A stretch of 64,000 nucleotides of DNA from Streptomyces guryensis (GCF_021261325.1 NZ_JAJSBI010000003.1:186001-250000), one strand, 5' to 3'. Positions 1 through 8,359 are shown, counted from the first letter of the stretch. Program-made: numbers and translations. Notes: generated by a model not told the origin, from the letters alone.

Positions 1-167
1 TGTTCCGGCTGGCGGACGCCGCGCAGTACCGGGCGAAGGCGCTCCGCTCGGGGAAGCCGGTCGTGGCGGGGCGGGAGGGTCCCGACGATCCGGTCGTGCG
101 GCTGGCTGACGAGCCTTCGCCGCGGGTGCCGGCCGAGCGGCGGCGGTTCCGGGGGCGTCCGGGGTGA
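1..167 (+). CDS. C-terminal end of a GGDEF-type diguanylate cyclase (partial)
   Basis: Only the last 54 codons are inside the window; the frame beginning at base 3 stays open to TGA at 165-167. The visible start, FRLADAAQYRAKALRSGKP, matches the end of GGDEF domains, where an ADxALYxAK helix closes the fold. If correct, the full protein makes cyclic di-GMP from two GTP, a signal that controls development in Streptomyces. The catalytic GGDEF loop lies outside the window, so activity cannot be judged. The family call rests on one short motif. An 8-bp hairpin follows the stop. Confidence 0.55.
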   Translation, partial: FRLADAAQYRAKALRSGKPVVAGREGPDDPVVRLADEPSPRVPAERRRFRGRPG

Positions 168-171
168 CGTG

Positions 172-190
172 CTGGGGGCCCCGCCCCCAG
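172..190 (+). terminator. Hairpin after the GGDEF gene
   Basis: An 8-bp perfect inverted repeat (CTGGGGGC / GCCCCCAG) with a 3-nt loop sits 5 nt after the stop codon. There is no T-run, as is usual in high-GC actinobacteria. Confidence 0.5.
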
Positions 191-201
191 GCCCCCGTAT
201 C

Positions 202-241
202 GGCCTGAACGGCCTCGCCCTCAAACGCCGGACGGGCCGGA
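202..241. repeat. Streptomyces intergenic repeat of the 'CTCAAACGCCGGACGGGC' kind
   Basis: The block beginning GGCCTGAACGGCCTCGCCCT and running through CAAACGCCGGACGGGCCGG resembles a short interspersed sequence I know from many Streptomyces intergenic regions. It lies between the GGDEF gene and hutH. Recognition is from memory; only one copy is clear in this window. Confidence 0.5.
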
Positions 242-310
242 GGGCGCTGTAAGGGGCTTACCCGCGACCCGGTAGTGACATCTTCGTCTTCACTGCGTAC
301 GCTCCTGAAT

Positions 311-1855
311 ATGGATATGCACACTGTGGTGGTGGGGACGTCCGGGGTGACCGCGTCCGACGTTCTCGCCGTGGCACGCGGCGGCGCCCGGGTCGAGCTT
401 TCCGCGGAGGCCGTGGCGGCCCTCGCCGCCGCCCGCGAGATCGTGGACGCGCTGGCGGCCAAGCCCGAGCCCGTCTACGGCGTCAGCACCGGCTTCGGTG
501 CGCTGGCGACCCGGCACATCAGCCAGGAGCTGCGCGCTCAGCTGCAGCGCAACATCGTCCGCTCGCACGCCGCCGGCCTGGGGCCGCGGGTGGAGCGGGA
601 GGTCGTACGGGCCCTGATGTTCCTGCGGCTCAAGACCGTCTGCTCGGGGCACACGGGGGTGCGGCCGGAGGTCGCGCAGACCATGGCCGACGTGCTCAAC
701 GCGGGGATCACGCCCGTCGTCCACGAGTACGGCTCCCTGGGCTGCTCCGGTGACCTCGCGCCCCTGTCCCACTGTGCCCTCGCGCTCATGGGCGAAGGGG
801 ACGCGGAAGGGCCGGACGGGAGCGTCCGCCCGGCCGGTGAGCTGCTCGCCGAGCACGGGATCGCCCCCGTGGAGCTGCGCGAGAAGGAGGGCCTCGCCCT
901 CCTCAACGGCACCGACGGCATGCTCGGCATGCTGGTCATGGCCCTCGCCGACCTGGACGCCCTCTACAAGTGCGCCGACATCACCGCGGCCCTGTCGCTG
1001 GAGGCGCTGCTCGGCACCGACAAGGTGCTGGCACCCGAGCTGCACGCCATCCGCCCGCACCCGGGGCAGGGCGCCTCCGCCGCCAACATGCTGGCCGTGC
1101 TGAAGGGTTCAGAGCTCACCGGGCACCACCAGGACGACGCCCCGCGCGTCCAGGACGCCTACTCGGTGCGCTGCGCCCCGCAGGTCGCCGGTGCCGGACG
1201 GGACACCATGGCGCACGCCCGGCTCGTCGCCGAGCGCGAGCTGGCGTCGGCCGTGGACAACCCGGTCGTGCTGCCCGACGGGCGCGTCGAGTCCAACGGC
1301 AACTTCCACGGCGCTCCGGTGGCGTACGTCCTGGACTTCCTCGCGATCGCCGCCGCGGACCTCGCGTCGATCGCCGAGCGGCGCACCGACCGGCTGCTCG
1401 ACAAGAACCGCAGCCACGGCCTGCCGCCGTTCCTGGCCGACGACGCCGGGGTCGACTCGGGGCTGATGATCGCCCAGTACACGCAGGCGGCGCTGGTGAG
1501 CGAGATGAAGCGGCTGGCCGTACCGGCCTCCGCGGACTCGATCCCCTCCTCCGCCATGCAGGAGGACCACGTCTCCATGGGCTGGTCGGCCGCCCGCAAG
1601 TTGCGTACGGCCGTCGACAACCTCACGCGCGTGGTCGCCATCGAGCTGTACGCCGCCACCCGCGCGATCGAACTGCGCGAGGGCCTGACCCCCGCGGCCG
1701 CCTCGCAGGCGGCCATCACGGCCGTACGGGCGGCGGGGGTCCAGGGGCCCGGCCCGGACCGGTTCCTCGCCCCCGACCTCGCCGCCGCGGACGCCTTCGT
1801 GCGCGACGGGCGTCTGGTCGCCGCGGTGGAGCGCGTGACGGGACCGCTCGCCTGA
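311..1855 (+). CDS. hutH: Histidine ammonia-lyase
   Basis: HutH removes ammonia from L-histidine to give trans-urocanate, the first step of histidine use, in the cytoplasm. The 514-aa product matches the usual length and carries the whole lyase fold: YGVSTGFG near residue 57, the prosthetic-group loop GSLGCSGDLAPL with Cys145-Ser146-Gly147, and later conserved blocks such as NGTDGM and SSAMQEDHVSMGWS. The tripeptide that cyclises to the MIO electrophile is Cys-Ser-Gly rather than the more usual Ala-Ser-Gly. I chose ATG 311 (MDMHTVVVG) because family members begin there; an upstream in-frame start at 275 would add 12 unmatched residues. No strong ribosome site precedes 311. The gene stands alone, with a strong hairpin after it. 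Confidence 0.95.
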   Translation: MDMHTVVVGTSGVTASDVLAVARGGARVELSAEAVAALAAAREIVDALAAKPEPVYGVSTGFGALATRHISQELRAQLQRNIVRSHAAGLGPRVEREVVRALMFLRLKTVCSGHTGVRPEVAQTMADVLNAGITPVVHEYGSLGCSGDLAPLSHCALALMGEGDAEGPDGSVRPAGELLAEHGIAPVELREKEGLALLNGTDGMLGMLVMALADLDALYKCADITAALSLEALLGTDKVLAPELHAIRPHPGQGASAANMLAVLKGSELTGHHQDDAPRVQDAYSVRCAPQVAGAGRDTMAHARLVAERELASAVDNPVVLPDGRVESNGNFHGAPVAYVLDFLAIAAADLASIAERRTDRLLDKNRSHGLPPFLADDAGVDSGLMIAQYTQAALVSEMKRLAVPASADSIPSSAMQEDHVSMGWSAARKLRTAVDNLTRVVAIELYAATRAIELREGLTPAAASQAAITAVRAAGVQGPGPDRFLAPDLAAADAFVRDGRLVAAVERVTGPLA

Positions 1856-1871
1856 CCGCTCTTACGGGTAC

Positions 1872-1907
1872 GAGGGCCGCCGCTGCCTCCCCCCGGCGGC
1901 GGCCCTC
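1872..1907. terminator. Bidirectional terminator hairpin after hutH
   Basis: A 12-bp perfect stem (1872-1883 with 1896-1907) and a 12-nt loop lie between hutH and the convergent broken lipoprotein gene. Confidence 0.75.
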
Positions 1908-1915
1908 CCCGGGCG

Positions 1916-2316
1916 TCAGCTCCGGCGGAGCACGGCCGCCTGCGCCTTGACGGTCTCGGCGGGGACGCCGTACCTGTCCTTCCTGCCCGCCAGGGCCGCC
2001 AGGCTGACCGAGTAGTACGTGGCGACCGTGGCGCCGTGCCGCACCACCTCGCCGTGCACCGTCGTCGTGTCGCCCTCGGTCCTGCCGGTCACGGCGAACG
2101 CCGCCGACCCGTCACCGCTGCCGGCGGACTTCGCCCCGGCGACCTTCGTGAAGTTCTGGGTGTCCTGGCCCTTGGCGGCGTCGAGGGCCGCCCCGCTGGT
2201 GATGCGCTTCTTCAGCTCGGCCGCGCCGAGCGCCTTCCGCAACCCGTGATGAGGGCGAGCGACAGCGCGCTCACGGCAACCGTGGCGCCCGCACGCACCC
2301 TCGATGATCTCTTCAA
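1916..2316 (-). pseudogene. Broken lipoprotein gene (signal peptide and mature domain in different frames)
   Basis: Reading the minus strand from TTG 2316 gives a 26-residue lipoprotein signal (MKRSSRVRAGATVAVS then ALSLALITGC, a good lipobox with Cys26). That frame stops at about 2212, only eight codons past the cysteine. The next frame picks up at once with LRKALGAAELKK and continues to a stop at 1916, ending in a domain with NFTKVAGAKSAGSGDGSAAF and GEVVRHGATVATYYSVSL. This resembles the C-terminal half of a conserved Streptomyces secreted lipoprotein family whose members are normally about 200 aa or longer. The simplest reading is an internal deletion that removed the linker and first half-domain and shifted the frame. 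A sequencing error would explain the shift but not the short length. Confidence 0.65.
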
Positions 2317-2384
2317 GCGCGGACTGTGCCGTGTCTGCTGGGCTGCCACCGCGGCGGGCCGCGTCAGGGAAACGCCGAGCGAAT

Positions 2385-2699
2385 TCAAAAACCGAGGCGT
2401 TCCCGGCGCACCGAATACGCCACGAACCCGGCGCCGATCCCGAGGAAGAGGGTGCCGCCGACGACGTACGGAGTGGTGTCGGGGCTTCCCGTGTCGGCCA
2501 GTTGGGTCCCGGGACCGGAGTTGTCCGTGGTCTCCGTAACGGCCCGCGCCTGCGCTGTGACCTGCGACGTCGGGGTCGCGGAGTGCGCTGTTCTCGCCGG
2601 CTCGTCCCCGGTCGCCTTGGCGGAGGGAACGAACCACAGGGCGCACAGGACGGTGCCTGCGGCGGTGGCGGTCAGCAACGGACGACGAGCGGATGACAC
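2385..2699 (-). CDS. Small LAXTG sortase-anchored surface protein
   Basis: The 104-aa product has an N-terminal signal (basic start, hydrophobic run, cleavage near AKA-TG at residue 30), a Thr/Ser/Ala-rich middle, and a complete C-terminal sorting signal: LADTG at residues 67-71, a hydrophobic segment at about 76-96 and a basic tail (VRRERLGF). LAxTG is the class E sortase motif used in Streptomyces, for example by long chaplins. The protein should therefore be cut after Thr70 and linked to peptidoglycan. The start is GTG at 2699 with AAGGGG upstream. It reads in the same direction as the broken lipoprotein gene. The middle shows no known domain, so it could be a small adhesin, a spacer or a sortase-displayed peptide. 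Confidence 0.7.
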   Translation of the reverse strand: MSSARRPLLTATAAGTVLCALWFVPSAKATGDEPARTAHSATPTSQVTAQARAVTETTDNSGPGTQLADTGSPDTTPYVVGGTLFLGIGAGFVAYSVRRERLGF

Positions 2700-2808
2700 G
2701 GAATATCGATCCCCTTGTGGCGCTGGCGAATTGGCCGTGTGGGGCGATGTTAGTGAAAGGCGCGGGTCACAGGAAAGTCACGGGAGCCCCGGGCCTTACG
2801 CTCCGGGC

Positions 2809-3162
2809 ATGAACACTGAAGAGACATCACGTTTTGTCCGCCTTCGGGTGGAACTCGTCCTTGAAATCGAGGACGCCGGCGCCGTGACCAAGGCGGCGCT
2901 GCGGCGCCTGGCCGCCGACACCGACCTGCCGGCCGACGAGCGGGTGCGCGTCGAGGGTGCTGTGACGGAAGACACGGCGGAGGCCCTCGCGTATCTCGTC
3001 GACCCGTTCGACCTGGTGAGTGAGGTGCCGGGGGTCGACCTCGCACAGGCCTCCTGGTCGAGCGAGCCCGTCGACTACGACCCCGATTCGCCGGATTGGG
3101 ACCTGGACGAGGATGATGTCGACGAAGACGACGAAGACGAGGGGGCCGACGGCGTCTCCTGA
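2809..3162 (+). CDS. Small acidic conserved protein
   Basis: This 117-aa cytoplasmic protein starts at ATG 2809 (MNTEETSRFVRLRVELVLEI). Residues 1-85 look like a compact alpha/beta domain with alternating hydrophobics. The C-terminus from about residue 92 is almost entirely Asp/Glu (DLDEDDVDEDDEDEGAD) and probably disordered. I do not recognise a family. The gene is alone between a divergent surface-protein gene and the L,D-transpeptidase. The acidic tail suggests protein or cation binding, but nothing shows it directly. Confidence 0.7.
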   Translation: MNTEETSRFVRLRVELVLEIEDAGAVTKAALRRLAADTDLPADERVRVEGAVTEDTAEALAYLVDPFDLVSEVPGVDLAQASWSSEPVDYDPDSPDWDLDEDDVDEDDEDEGADGVS

Positions 3163-3278
3163 GCGGCTTGGGAAAACGTGACCCCGGGTGGCGACCGCCG
3201 TCCGGGGTTTTCTGCGTCCCGAGCCGTGCACCCACCCGTCTCGGCGGACGTGGTGTGCCCCACACCTACGGGATATGT

Positions 3279-3305
3279 GGAACGGGACCAACCGGTCGTA
3301 GCGTT
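3279..3305 (+). promoter_or_regulatory. Possible ECF-sigma promoter upstream of the L,D-transpeptidase
   Basis: GGAAC at 3279-3283 followed after 19 nt by GTT at 3303-3305 resembles the GGAAT/C...GTT promoters read by stress ECF sigma factors (SigR or SigE type) in Streptomyces. It lies 64 nt before the start codon. Short motifs like this occur by chance, so this is only a candidate. Confidence 0.3.
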
Positions 3306-3368
3306 GAAGTTCGTTAACGGGGACTCTCGGGGTTTTTTGGGGATACGGCGACGATGGAGAAGCGTGTG

Positions 3369-4616
3369 ATGACGAACAGTAAGCGGCGCAAGGGCCTGGC
3401 GGCCGCGTCCGCACTGCTCGGCGGGGTTCTGGTGCTCTCGGCGTGCTCGGGCGGCAGCGACAAGGCCTCCGGCGGGAACAACGACACCTCGCAGGCCAAG
3501 GCCGACGAGGCGGCGGCCAAGAAGTCGTCCGAGGCCGACATCAAGATCACGCCCAAGGATGGCTCCGACAACGCCTCCATCAACAACTCAGCGGCGGTCA
3601 CCGTCAGCAAGGGCACGCTCACGGGCGTGACCATGACCACCGAGAGCGGCACCGCCGTCGCCGGCACGCTCTCCGCCGACAAGACCAGCTGGAAGCCGAA
3701 CGCCCAGCTGGAGCGCTCGACCACCTACAAGGTCGCGGCGGTGGCGAAGGACTCCGGCGGTCGCGTCGCGCACGAGAACGCCTCGTTCACCACGGTCGCC
3801 CCGGCCAACAGCTTCATAGGCACCTACACACCGGACGACGGCACCACCGTCGGCGTGGGCATGCCGGTGTCGATCAACTTCGACAAGGCGATCGCCAACA
3901 AGGCCGCGGTCCAGAAGGGCATCACGGTCTCCTCCAGCAGCGGCCAGCAGGTCGTCGGACACTGGTTCGGCGCCAACCGCCTCGACTTCCGCCCGGAGAA
4001 CTACTGGAAGGAGAACTCCACCGTCACGCTGAAGCTCGCGCTCGACGGTGTCGAGGGCGCCTCCGGGGTCTACGGCGTGCAGCAGAAGACGGTCACCTTC
4101 CACATCGGCCGCAACCAGGTCTCGTACGTCGACGCCAAGACCAAGCAGATGAAGGTCACGCAGGACGGCAAGACGATCAAGACCATCCCGATCTCGGCCG
4201 GTTCGCCGGAGCACACGACGTACAACGGCGTCATGGTGATGTCCGAGAAGTACAAGCAGACGCGGATGAACGGTACGACCGTCGGCTTCACGGACAACGA
4301 CGGCAAGGCCGAGTACGACATCAAGGACGTGCCGCACGCCATCCGCCTCACCAACTCCGGCACCTTCCTGCACGGCAACTACTGGGGCGCGAAGTCCATC
4401 TTCGGCTCCGTGAACACCAGCCACGGCTGCGTGGGCCTCTCGGACACCAAGGGCGCCAACGACACGGGCACGGCCGGCTACTGGATGTACAGCCACTCGA
4501 TCGTCGGTGACGTCGTGGTCATCTCCAACACCGGCGACAAGACGGTCCAGCCGGACAACGGCCTCAACGGCTGGAACCTCAGCTGGGCGGACTGGAAGGC
4601 CGGTTCGGCCGTCTGA
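3369..4616 (+). CDS. Lipoprotein L,D-transpeptidase with two Ig-like domains
   Basis: This enzyme should make 3-3 cross-links in peptidoglycan outside the membrane. The 415-aa product begins with a lipoprotein signal (KRRKGLAAASALLGGVLVLSAC, lipid-bearing Cys26). Two Ig-like domains follow (about 45-240), then a YkuD domain with the catalytic motif SHGCVGL (His352, Cys354) and the upstream HGNYWG motif. This is the order found in mycobacterial LdtMt2-type and Streptomyces Ldt proteins. I chose ATG 3369 because GGAGA lies 8-12 nt before it; an in-frame ATG at 3354 would add five residues and has no ribosome site. The gene is monocistronic, with a strong terminator. A stress-sigma-like promoter upstream would fit a cell-wall repair role. 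Confidence 0.93.
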   Translation: MTNSKRRKGLAAASALLGGVLVLSACSGGSDKASGGNNDTSQAKADEAAAKKSSEADIKITPKDGSDNASINNSAAVTVSKGTLTGVTMTTESGTAVAGTLSADKTSWKPNAQLERSTTYKVAAVAKDSGGRVAHENASFTTVAPANSFIGTYTPDDGTTVGVGMPVSINFDKAIANKAAVQKGITVSSSSGQQVVGHWFGANRLDFRPENYWKENSTVTLKLALDGVEGASGVYGVQQKTVTFHIGRNQVSYVDAKTKQMKVTQDGKTIKTIPISAGSPEHTTYNGVMVMSEKYKQTRMNGTTVGFTDNDGKAEYDIKDVPHAIRLTNSGTFLHGNYWGAKSIFGSVNTSHGCVGLSDTKGANDTGTAGYWMYSHSIVGDVVVISNTGDKTVQPDNGLNGWNLSWADWKAGSAV

Positions 4617-4638
4617 CCCACTGTCGGTTCACAGCTTT

Positions 4639-4665
4639 CCGATGCCGCCCCCAGGGGCGGCATCG
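4639..4665 (+). terminator. Terminator after the L,D-transpeptidase
   Basis: A perfect inverted repeat (CCGATGCCGCCCC paired with GGGGCGGCATCGG) is followed by TGTTTT, a clear intrinsic terminator 23 nt after the stop. Confidence 0.8.
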
Positions 4666-4699
4666 GTGTTTTCCAGCCCTTTCCCCCTCCCGCCACAGG

Positions 4700-4732
4700 C
4701 TTCTCATGCAGCTCTTATGCCGGCCTTATCGA
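4700..4732 (+). promoter_or_regulatory. Three 11-bp direct repeats upstream of the ABC permease (OmpR-type operator candidate)
   Basis: Three consecutive 11-mers, CTTCTCATGCA, GCTCTTATGCC and GGCCTTATCGA, share the core YTYNTATG/C on one face of the helix and end 31 nt before ATG 4764. Head-to-tail 11-bp units are the normal binding pattern of OmpR/PhoB-class response regulators. No two-component pair is encoded in the window. Confidence 0.4.
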
Positions 4733-4763
4733 GTCATCACGGGACGTCCCTAGCTTGCGGCGC

Positions 4764-6224
4764 ATGTTCTTCACCTACCTGAGGCGCGAACTGCGCCGCC
4801 GCAGAAAGGCGGCCCTCGTCGTCGCCTCCGGTCTTGCCCTCGGCATCGCGCTCGTCATCGTGGTCAGCTCCGTGTCGTCCGGCATGGGCAGGGCGCAGGA
4901 CAAGGTCCTCCAGTCGCTGTACGGGCTGGGCACGGACATGACGGTCACCAAGGCCGCGACGCCGACGGCGAGCAACTCCCAGCGTCCGCGTTTCCAGTTC
5001 GACGCGCGGAACAACGGCGACGACTCCACGCAGAGCAGCGACCGGGTCATCGTGCAGGGCTTCACGACCCTGGCCTCCTCGACCGTCAGCAAGGTCGCGG
5101 GCCAGAAGGGCGTCTCGTCCGCGGTGGGCGGGCTGAGCCTCAACGTCGTGAAGGTCGACGGCCAGTTCACCCGCGGGCAGTTCCGGCAGAACCAGAACTC
5201 CGGCAACGGCCAGGGCGGTCGCGGCGCGGGCGGTGGCACCGGGCAGCCGCAGGGCGAAGTGCGCGGCGGCGGCGCCAACTTCGACATCAACCAGTACACG
5301 GTGTACGGCACCGACGTCACGAAGTCCGCGCTCGGCCCGCTGACCTCGTCGAAGATCACCAGCGGCCGTACCTTCAAGGCGACCGAGACCGATGCCAGGG
5401 TCGTCGTGGCGGACTCCGCGTACGCCAAGGAGAAGAAGTACAAGGTCGGTTCGACCGTCACCGTCAAGAGCGTCAAGTTCAAGGTGATCGGCATCGCGAC
5501 CGCGGACAGCGGTGACGCGGCGGCCAACCTGTACATCCCGCTGCAGCAGGCGCAGACCCTGGCCGGCGAGCAGAACAAGATCACGACGGTCTACGTCAAG
5601 GCGACCGACTCCCAGCAGATCGACTCCGTCAAGTCGACCATCCAGAAGAACGTCTCGGGTACGACGGTCACGACGTCGACGGACCTCGCGAAGACGGTCT
5701 CCGGCTCACTGTCCACGGCGTCGTCACTCGCCACGAATGTCGGCAAGTGGCTGTCGATCGCGGTGCTGGTGGCCGCCTTCCTGGTCGCGGGGCTGCTGAC
5801 GTCCTCCGCCGTCTCGCGGCGGGTGCGGGAGTTCGGCACGCTGAAGGCGCTGGGGTGGAGGTCGGGGCGGGTGACCCGGCAGGTCGTGGGTGAGGCCATG
5901 GTGAACGGGCTGCTGGGCGGTGCGCTGGGGATAGGGCTGGGGCTGGCGGGGGCGTATGCCGTGACCAGCGTGAGTCCGACGCTGCAGGCGCAGTTGGGCG
6001 GCGGGGGCGGCACGGGCGGTTTCGGTGGCGCTGGTGGCGGCTTCGATGGGCCCGGCCGGCGGGCGGCGAAGACGCTGGAGGTTGCGCTGACCGCGCCGGT
6101 GAGCGTGACGACGATCGTGCTGGCGGTGGCTCTTGCGGTGGCTGGCGGGCTGATCGCGGGGGCTTTCGGCGGCTGGCGGGCGTCGCGGCTGCGGCCGGCG
6201 GACGCGCTTCGCCGCGTCGAGTAG
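4764..6224 (+). CDS. MacB/FtsX-type ABC transporter permease
   Basis: The 486-aa membrane protein has the MacB layout: one N-terminal membrane helix (about 17-38), a large extracytoplasmic domain, then three C-terminal helices (about 328-350, 378-400 and 446-470) in an FtsX domain with SRRVREFGTLKALGWRSGRV. The periplasmic-side domain contains a Gly/Gln/Asn-rich insert (about residues 144-173) that is probably flexible. It should pair with the ATPase at 6532 to export or extract a substrate from the outer leaflet; the substrate is unknown. ATG 4764 is preferred to TTG 4755. Unusually, 307 bp of non-coding DNA separate it from its ATPase. Confidence 0.88.
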   Translation: MFFTYLRRELRRRRKAALVVASGLALGIALVIVVSSVSSGMGRAQDKVLQSLYGLGTDMTVTKAATPTASNSQRPRFQFDARNNGDDSTQSSDRVIVQGFTTLASSTVSKVAGQKGVSSAVGGLSLNVVKVDGQFTRGQFRQNQNSGNGQGGRGAGGGTGQPQGEVRGGGANFDINQYTVYGTDVTKSALGPLTSSKITSGRTFKATETDARVVVADSAYAKEKKYKVGSTVTVKSVKFKVIGIATADSGDAAANLYIPLQQAQTLAGEQNKITTVYVKATDSQQIDSVKSTIQKNVSGTTVTTSTDLAKTVSGSLSTASSLATNVGKWLSIAVLVAAFLVAGLLTSSAVSRRVREFGTLKALGWRSGRVTRQVVGEAMVNGLLGGALGIGLGLAGAYAVTSVSPTLQAQLGGGGGTGGFGGAGGGFDGPGRRAAKTLEVALTAPVSVTTIVLAVALAVAGGLIAGAFGGWRASRLRPADALRRVE

Positions 6225-6359
6225 CCCGGCGTCGGCTGTGGCGGAGGGGTGGGATGACGCACGGCACGGCTCAGGAAGAGGCGGCCGGCACGGGCGTACT
6301 CGCCGATGGCCGGATGGGGCGCGCAGCCCGGCGCCACGGGATGCCGCCCGCGCCCACCC

Positions 6360-6472
6360 GTGCCGCCTAGGCGGCACGAATGCCCGCGGCTGACGGGACG
6401 AGTGCCCGCAGTCGCGGCCGACCTGGCTGCAGCCGGACCTGAGGGGCGCGGGGAACTGCGCGATCAGCCCCC
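6360..6472. repeat. Streptomyces interspersed repeat between the ABC permease and ATPase genes
   Basis: Positions 6227-6531 contain no gene. Inside are an 18-bp perfect palindrome, GTGCCGCCTAGGCGGCAC (6360-6377), and, at 6441-6472, a 32-bp block containing GGGGAACTGCGCG. That block is the reverse complement of 47436-47467 with a single mismatch, so it is a true repeat family in this genome. The 6371-6387 stretch also matches 52778-52794 (reverse complement, 16 of 17). The hairpin could attenuate transcription into the ATPase gene. Confidence 0.8.
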
Positions 6473-6531
6473 ACTCACCCGCAGCCGAACACGACACGCA
6501 CGCCCGCCGGAAAAACCACCCAGGAGTCACC

Positions 6532-7215
6532 ATGTACGAACTCAGAAACGTCACCAAGCGCTACACCCGAGGCAAGGACACCGTCCACGCCCTCGACGGC
6601 GTCGACCTCTCCATCGCCGACGGCGACCGGCTGGTCATCCAAGGCCCCACCGGCGGCGGCAAGTCCACCCTCCTCCAGATGCTCGGTGGCCTTGACCGGC
6701 CCACCGAAGGTGAAGTCGTCCTCGACGGCACCGACCTGGCCAGGCTCTCCGAAGCCAAGCTCACCAACGTCCGCAGCGAGAACATCGGTTTCGTCTTCCA
6801 GAGCTTCAACCTCATCCCGACGCTCACCGCCCAGGAGAACGTCGAGACAGCCCTCGTACCCCTCGGGGTGAAGGCGAAGGAGCGGCGCGAACGCGCCGCC
6901 GAGGCGCTGACCTCGGTCGGTCTCGGCGAGCGGCTGGGACACCTGCCCGGCGAGATGTCCGGAGGACAGCAGCAGCGCGTCGCCATAGCCAGAGCACTCG
7001 TCAAGCAGCCGAAGGTACTGCTCGCCGACGAACCCACCGGAAATCTCGACGAGTCGATGCGCGACGAGATCATGGAGGTCCTGGAGCGCATGTGGAAGGA
7101 GCTCGGGCTGACGTTCATCATGGTCACGCACGACTCCGCGATCGCGAAGAAGGCCCCGCGGCTGGCGACGATCCGCAAGGGCAGGCTCACCGTCAAGGAG
7201 AACGCGGGCGCGTGA
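6532..7215 (+). CDS. ABC transporter ATP-binding protein (MacB/LolD type)
   Basis: The 227-aa ATPase carries every motif needed: Walker A GPTGGGKST (38-46), Q-loop FVFQSFNLIPTLTA (88-100), signature MSGGQQQR (142-149), Walker B VLLADEPTG with Glu167, and the switch histidine in MVTHD. The close Q-loop and signature match to LolD/MacB ATPases points to a mechanotransmission-type exporter with the permease at 4764. AGGAG lies 6 nt before ATG 6532. Transcription probably continues from the permease gene through the repeat-bearing spacer, though a private promoter is possible. Confidence 0.93.
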   Translation: MYELRNVTKRYTRGKDTVHALDGVDLSIADGDRLVIQGPTGGGKSTLLQMLGGLDRPTEGEVVLDGTDLARLSEAKLTNVRSENIGFVFQSFNLIPTLTAQENVETALVPLGVKAKERRERAAEALTSVGLGERLGHLPGEMSGGQQQRVAIARALVKQPKVLLADEPTGNLDESMRDEIMEVLERMWKELGLTFIMVTHDSAIAKKAPRLATIRKGRLTVKENAGA

Positions 7216-7349
7216 CCGCGCGGGACGGCACGGACGCGGCCACCGTTGTGTCGGCGGCCGCGTGGCCCCGGGGGAGGGCATGACCGGCCCGGCGTCCGCG
7301 CAGCCGGAGCAGTCGACGAATGCTCCGCAGACCTGGAGGACGAGGCCGT

Positions 7350-8261
7350 TCAGGCCGACGGCGCCGAATGCCCCGCCCTGGTGGCGTCGGCGCCCCAGCT
7401 GGCCAGCAGGCGCAACGCGTCCGCCGACGCGGACCCCGGCTCGGCGTGGTACGTCAGCAGCGCCTGACCGTCGTCGTCCGCCGACCGGAACGACTCGAAG
7501 TTGAGCGTCAGGTCGCCGACCAGGGGGTGGTGCAGGTGCTTGACGCCGTAGCCCTTCTCCTTGACGTCGTGCGTGGCCCACAGCCGTCTGAACTCCTCGC
7601 TCTTCACGGACAGTTCGCCCACCAGGGCGGACAGCCGCGGGTCGTCCGGATAGCAGCCCGCGTCCATCCGCAGGAAGCTGACCACGTCGCTCGCCTTCTG
7701 CTCCCAGTCGAAGAACAGCTCGCGGTACTGCGGCCTCAGGAACACCAGCCGCGCCCAGTTCCGCTCCTGCGCCGGCAGCTCCCCCCAGTCGCCGAAGACG
7801 GCCGCCGCCATCCGGTTCCACGCCAGGATGTCGGAGCGCCGCCCGGAGATGTACGCCGGCACCCCGTCCATCGAGTCCAGCAGCTGCAGCAGCGTCCCCC
7901 GCACCTGCTGCGACCGCGCCGCCGGCTTCTTCTTGTGCTGCTTCGGCTTCGCGAGGTGCGTCAGGTGCGCGTGCTCGGCGTCCGACAGCCTCAGCGCCCG
8001 CGCGATGGAGTCGAGCACCTCCGCCGACACGTTCCGCCCGTTGCCCTGCTCAAGCCGCGTGTAGTACGCCACCGAGACCCCCGCAAGCTGCGCCAGCTCC
8101 TCGCGGCGCAGCCCGGGCACCCGCCGGTGCCGCCCGAAGTCCGGCAGCCCCACGTCCTCCGGCTTCAGCCGGGCCCGCCGGGTGCGCAGGAACTCGCTGA
8201 GCTCGGCACGCCGGTCCAGAGCCCCGGCGGGCTCGTGTGCGGGTTCGGGCTGTTCGTCCAT
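7350..8261 (-). CDS. XRE-family regulator with MmyB-like ligand domain
   Basis: The 303-aa protein has an N-terminal helix-turn-helix (about 16-75, with [27 protein letters not shown]) and a C-terminal MmyB-like domain (about 110-285, with [20 protein letters not shown] and [14 protein letters not shown] segments). MmyB domains have a PAS-like fold and bind small, often fatty-acid-like, ligands. The gene diverges from the zinc alcohol dehydrogenase at 8433 across 171 bp, the arrangement in which the regulator usually controls the dehydrogenase and itself. An imperfect palindrome lies in that spacer. Confidence 0.88.
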   Translation of the reverse strand: MDEQPEPAHEPAGALDRRAELSEFLRTRRARLKPEDVGLPDFGRHRRVPGLRREELAQLAGVSVAYYTRLEQGNGRNVSAEVLDSIARALRLSDAEHAHLTHLAKPKQHKKKPAARSQQVRGTLLQLLDSMDGVPAYISGRRSDILAWNRMAAAVFGDWGELPAQERNWARLVFLRPQYRELFFDWEQKASDVVSFLRMDAGCYPDDPRLSALVGELSVKSEEFRRLWATHDVKEKGYGVKHLHHPLVGDLTLNFESFRSADDDGQALLTYHAEPGSASADALRLLASWGADATRAGHSAPSA

Positions 8262-8359
8262 GCCTCAAGTATTCACCGTCGTACGCACACCATCCTGACC
8301 CCGCCAGTGGTAGGCACAGCGGACGTACGCACGAGCGTGGGCTGGGTGAAGTCCGTACG

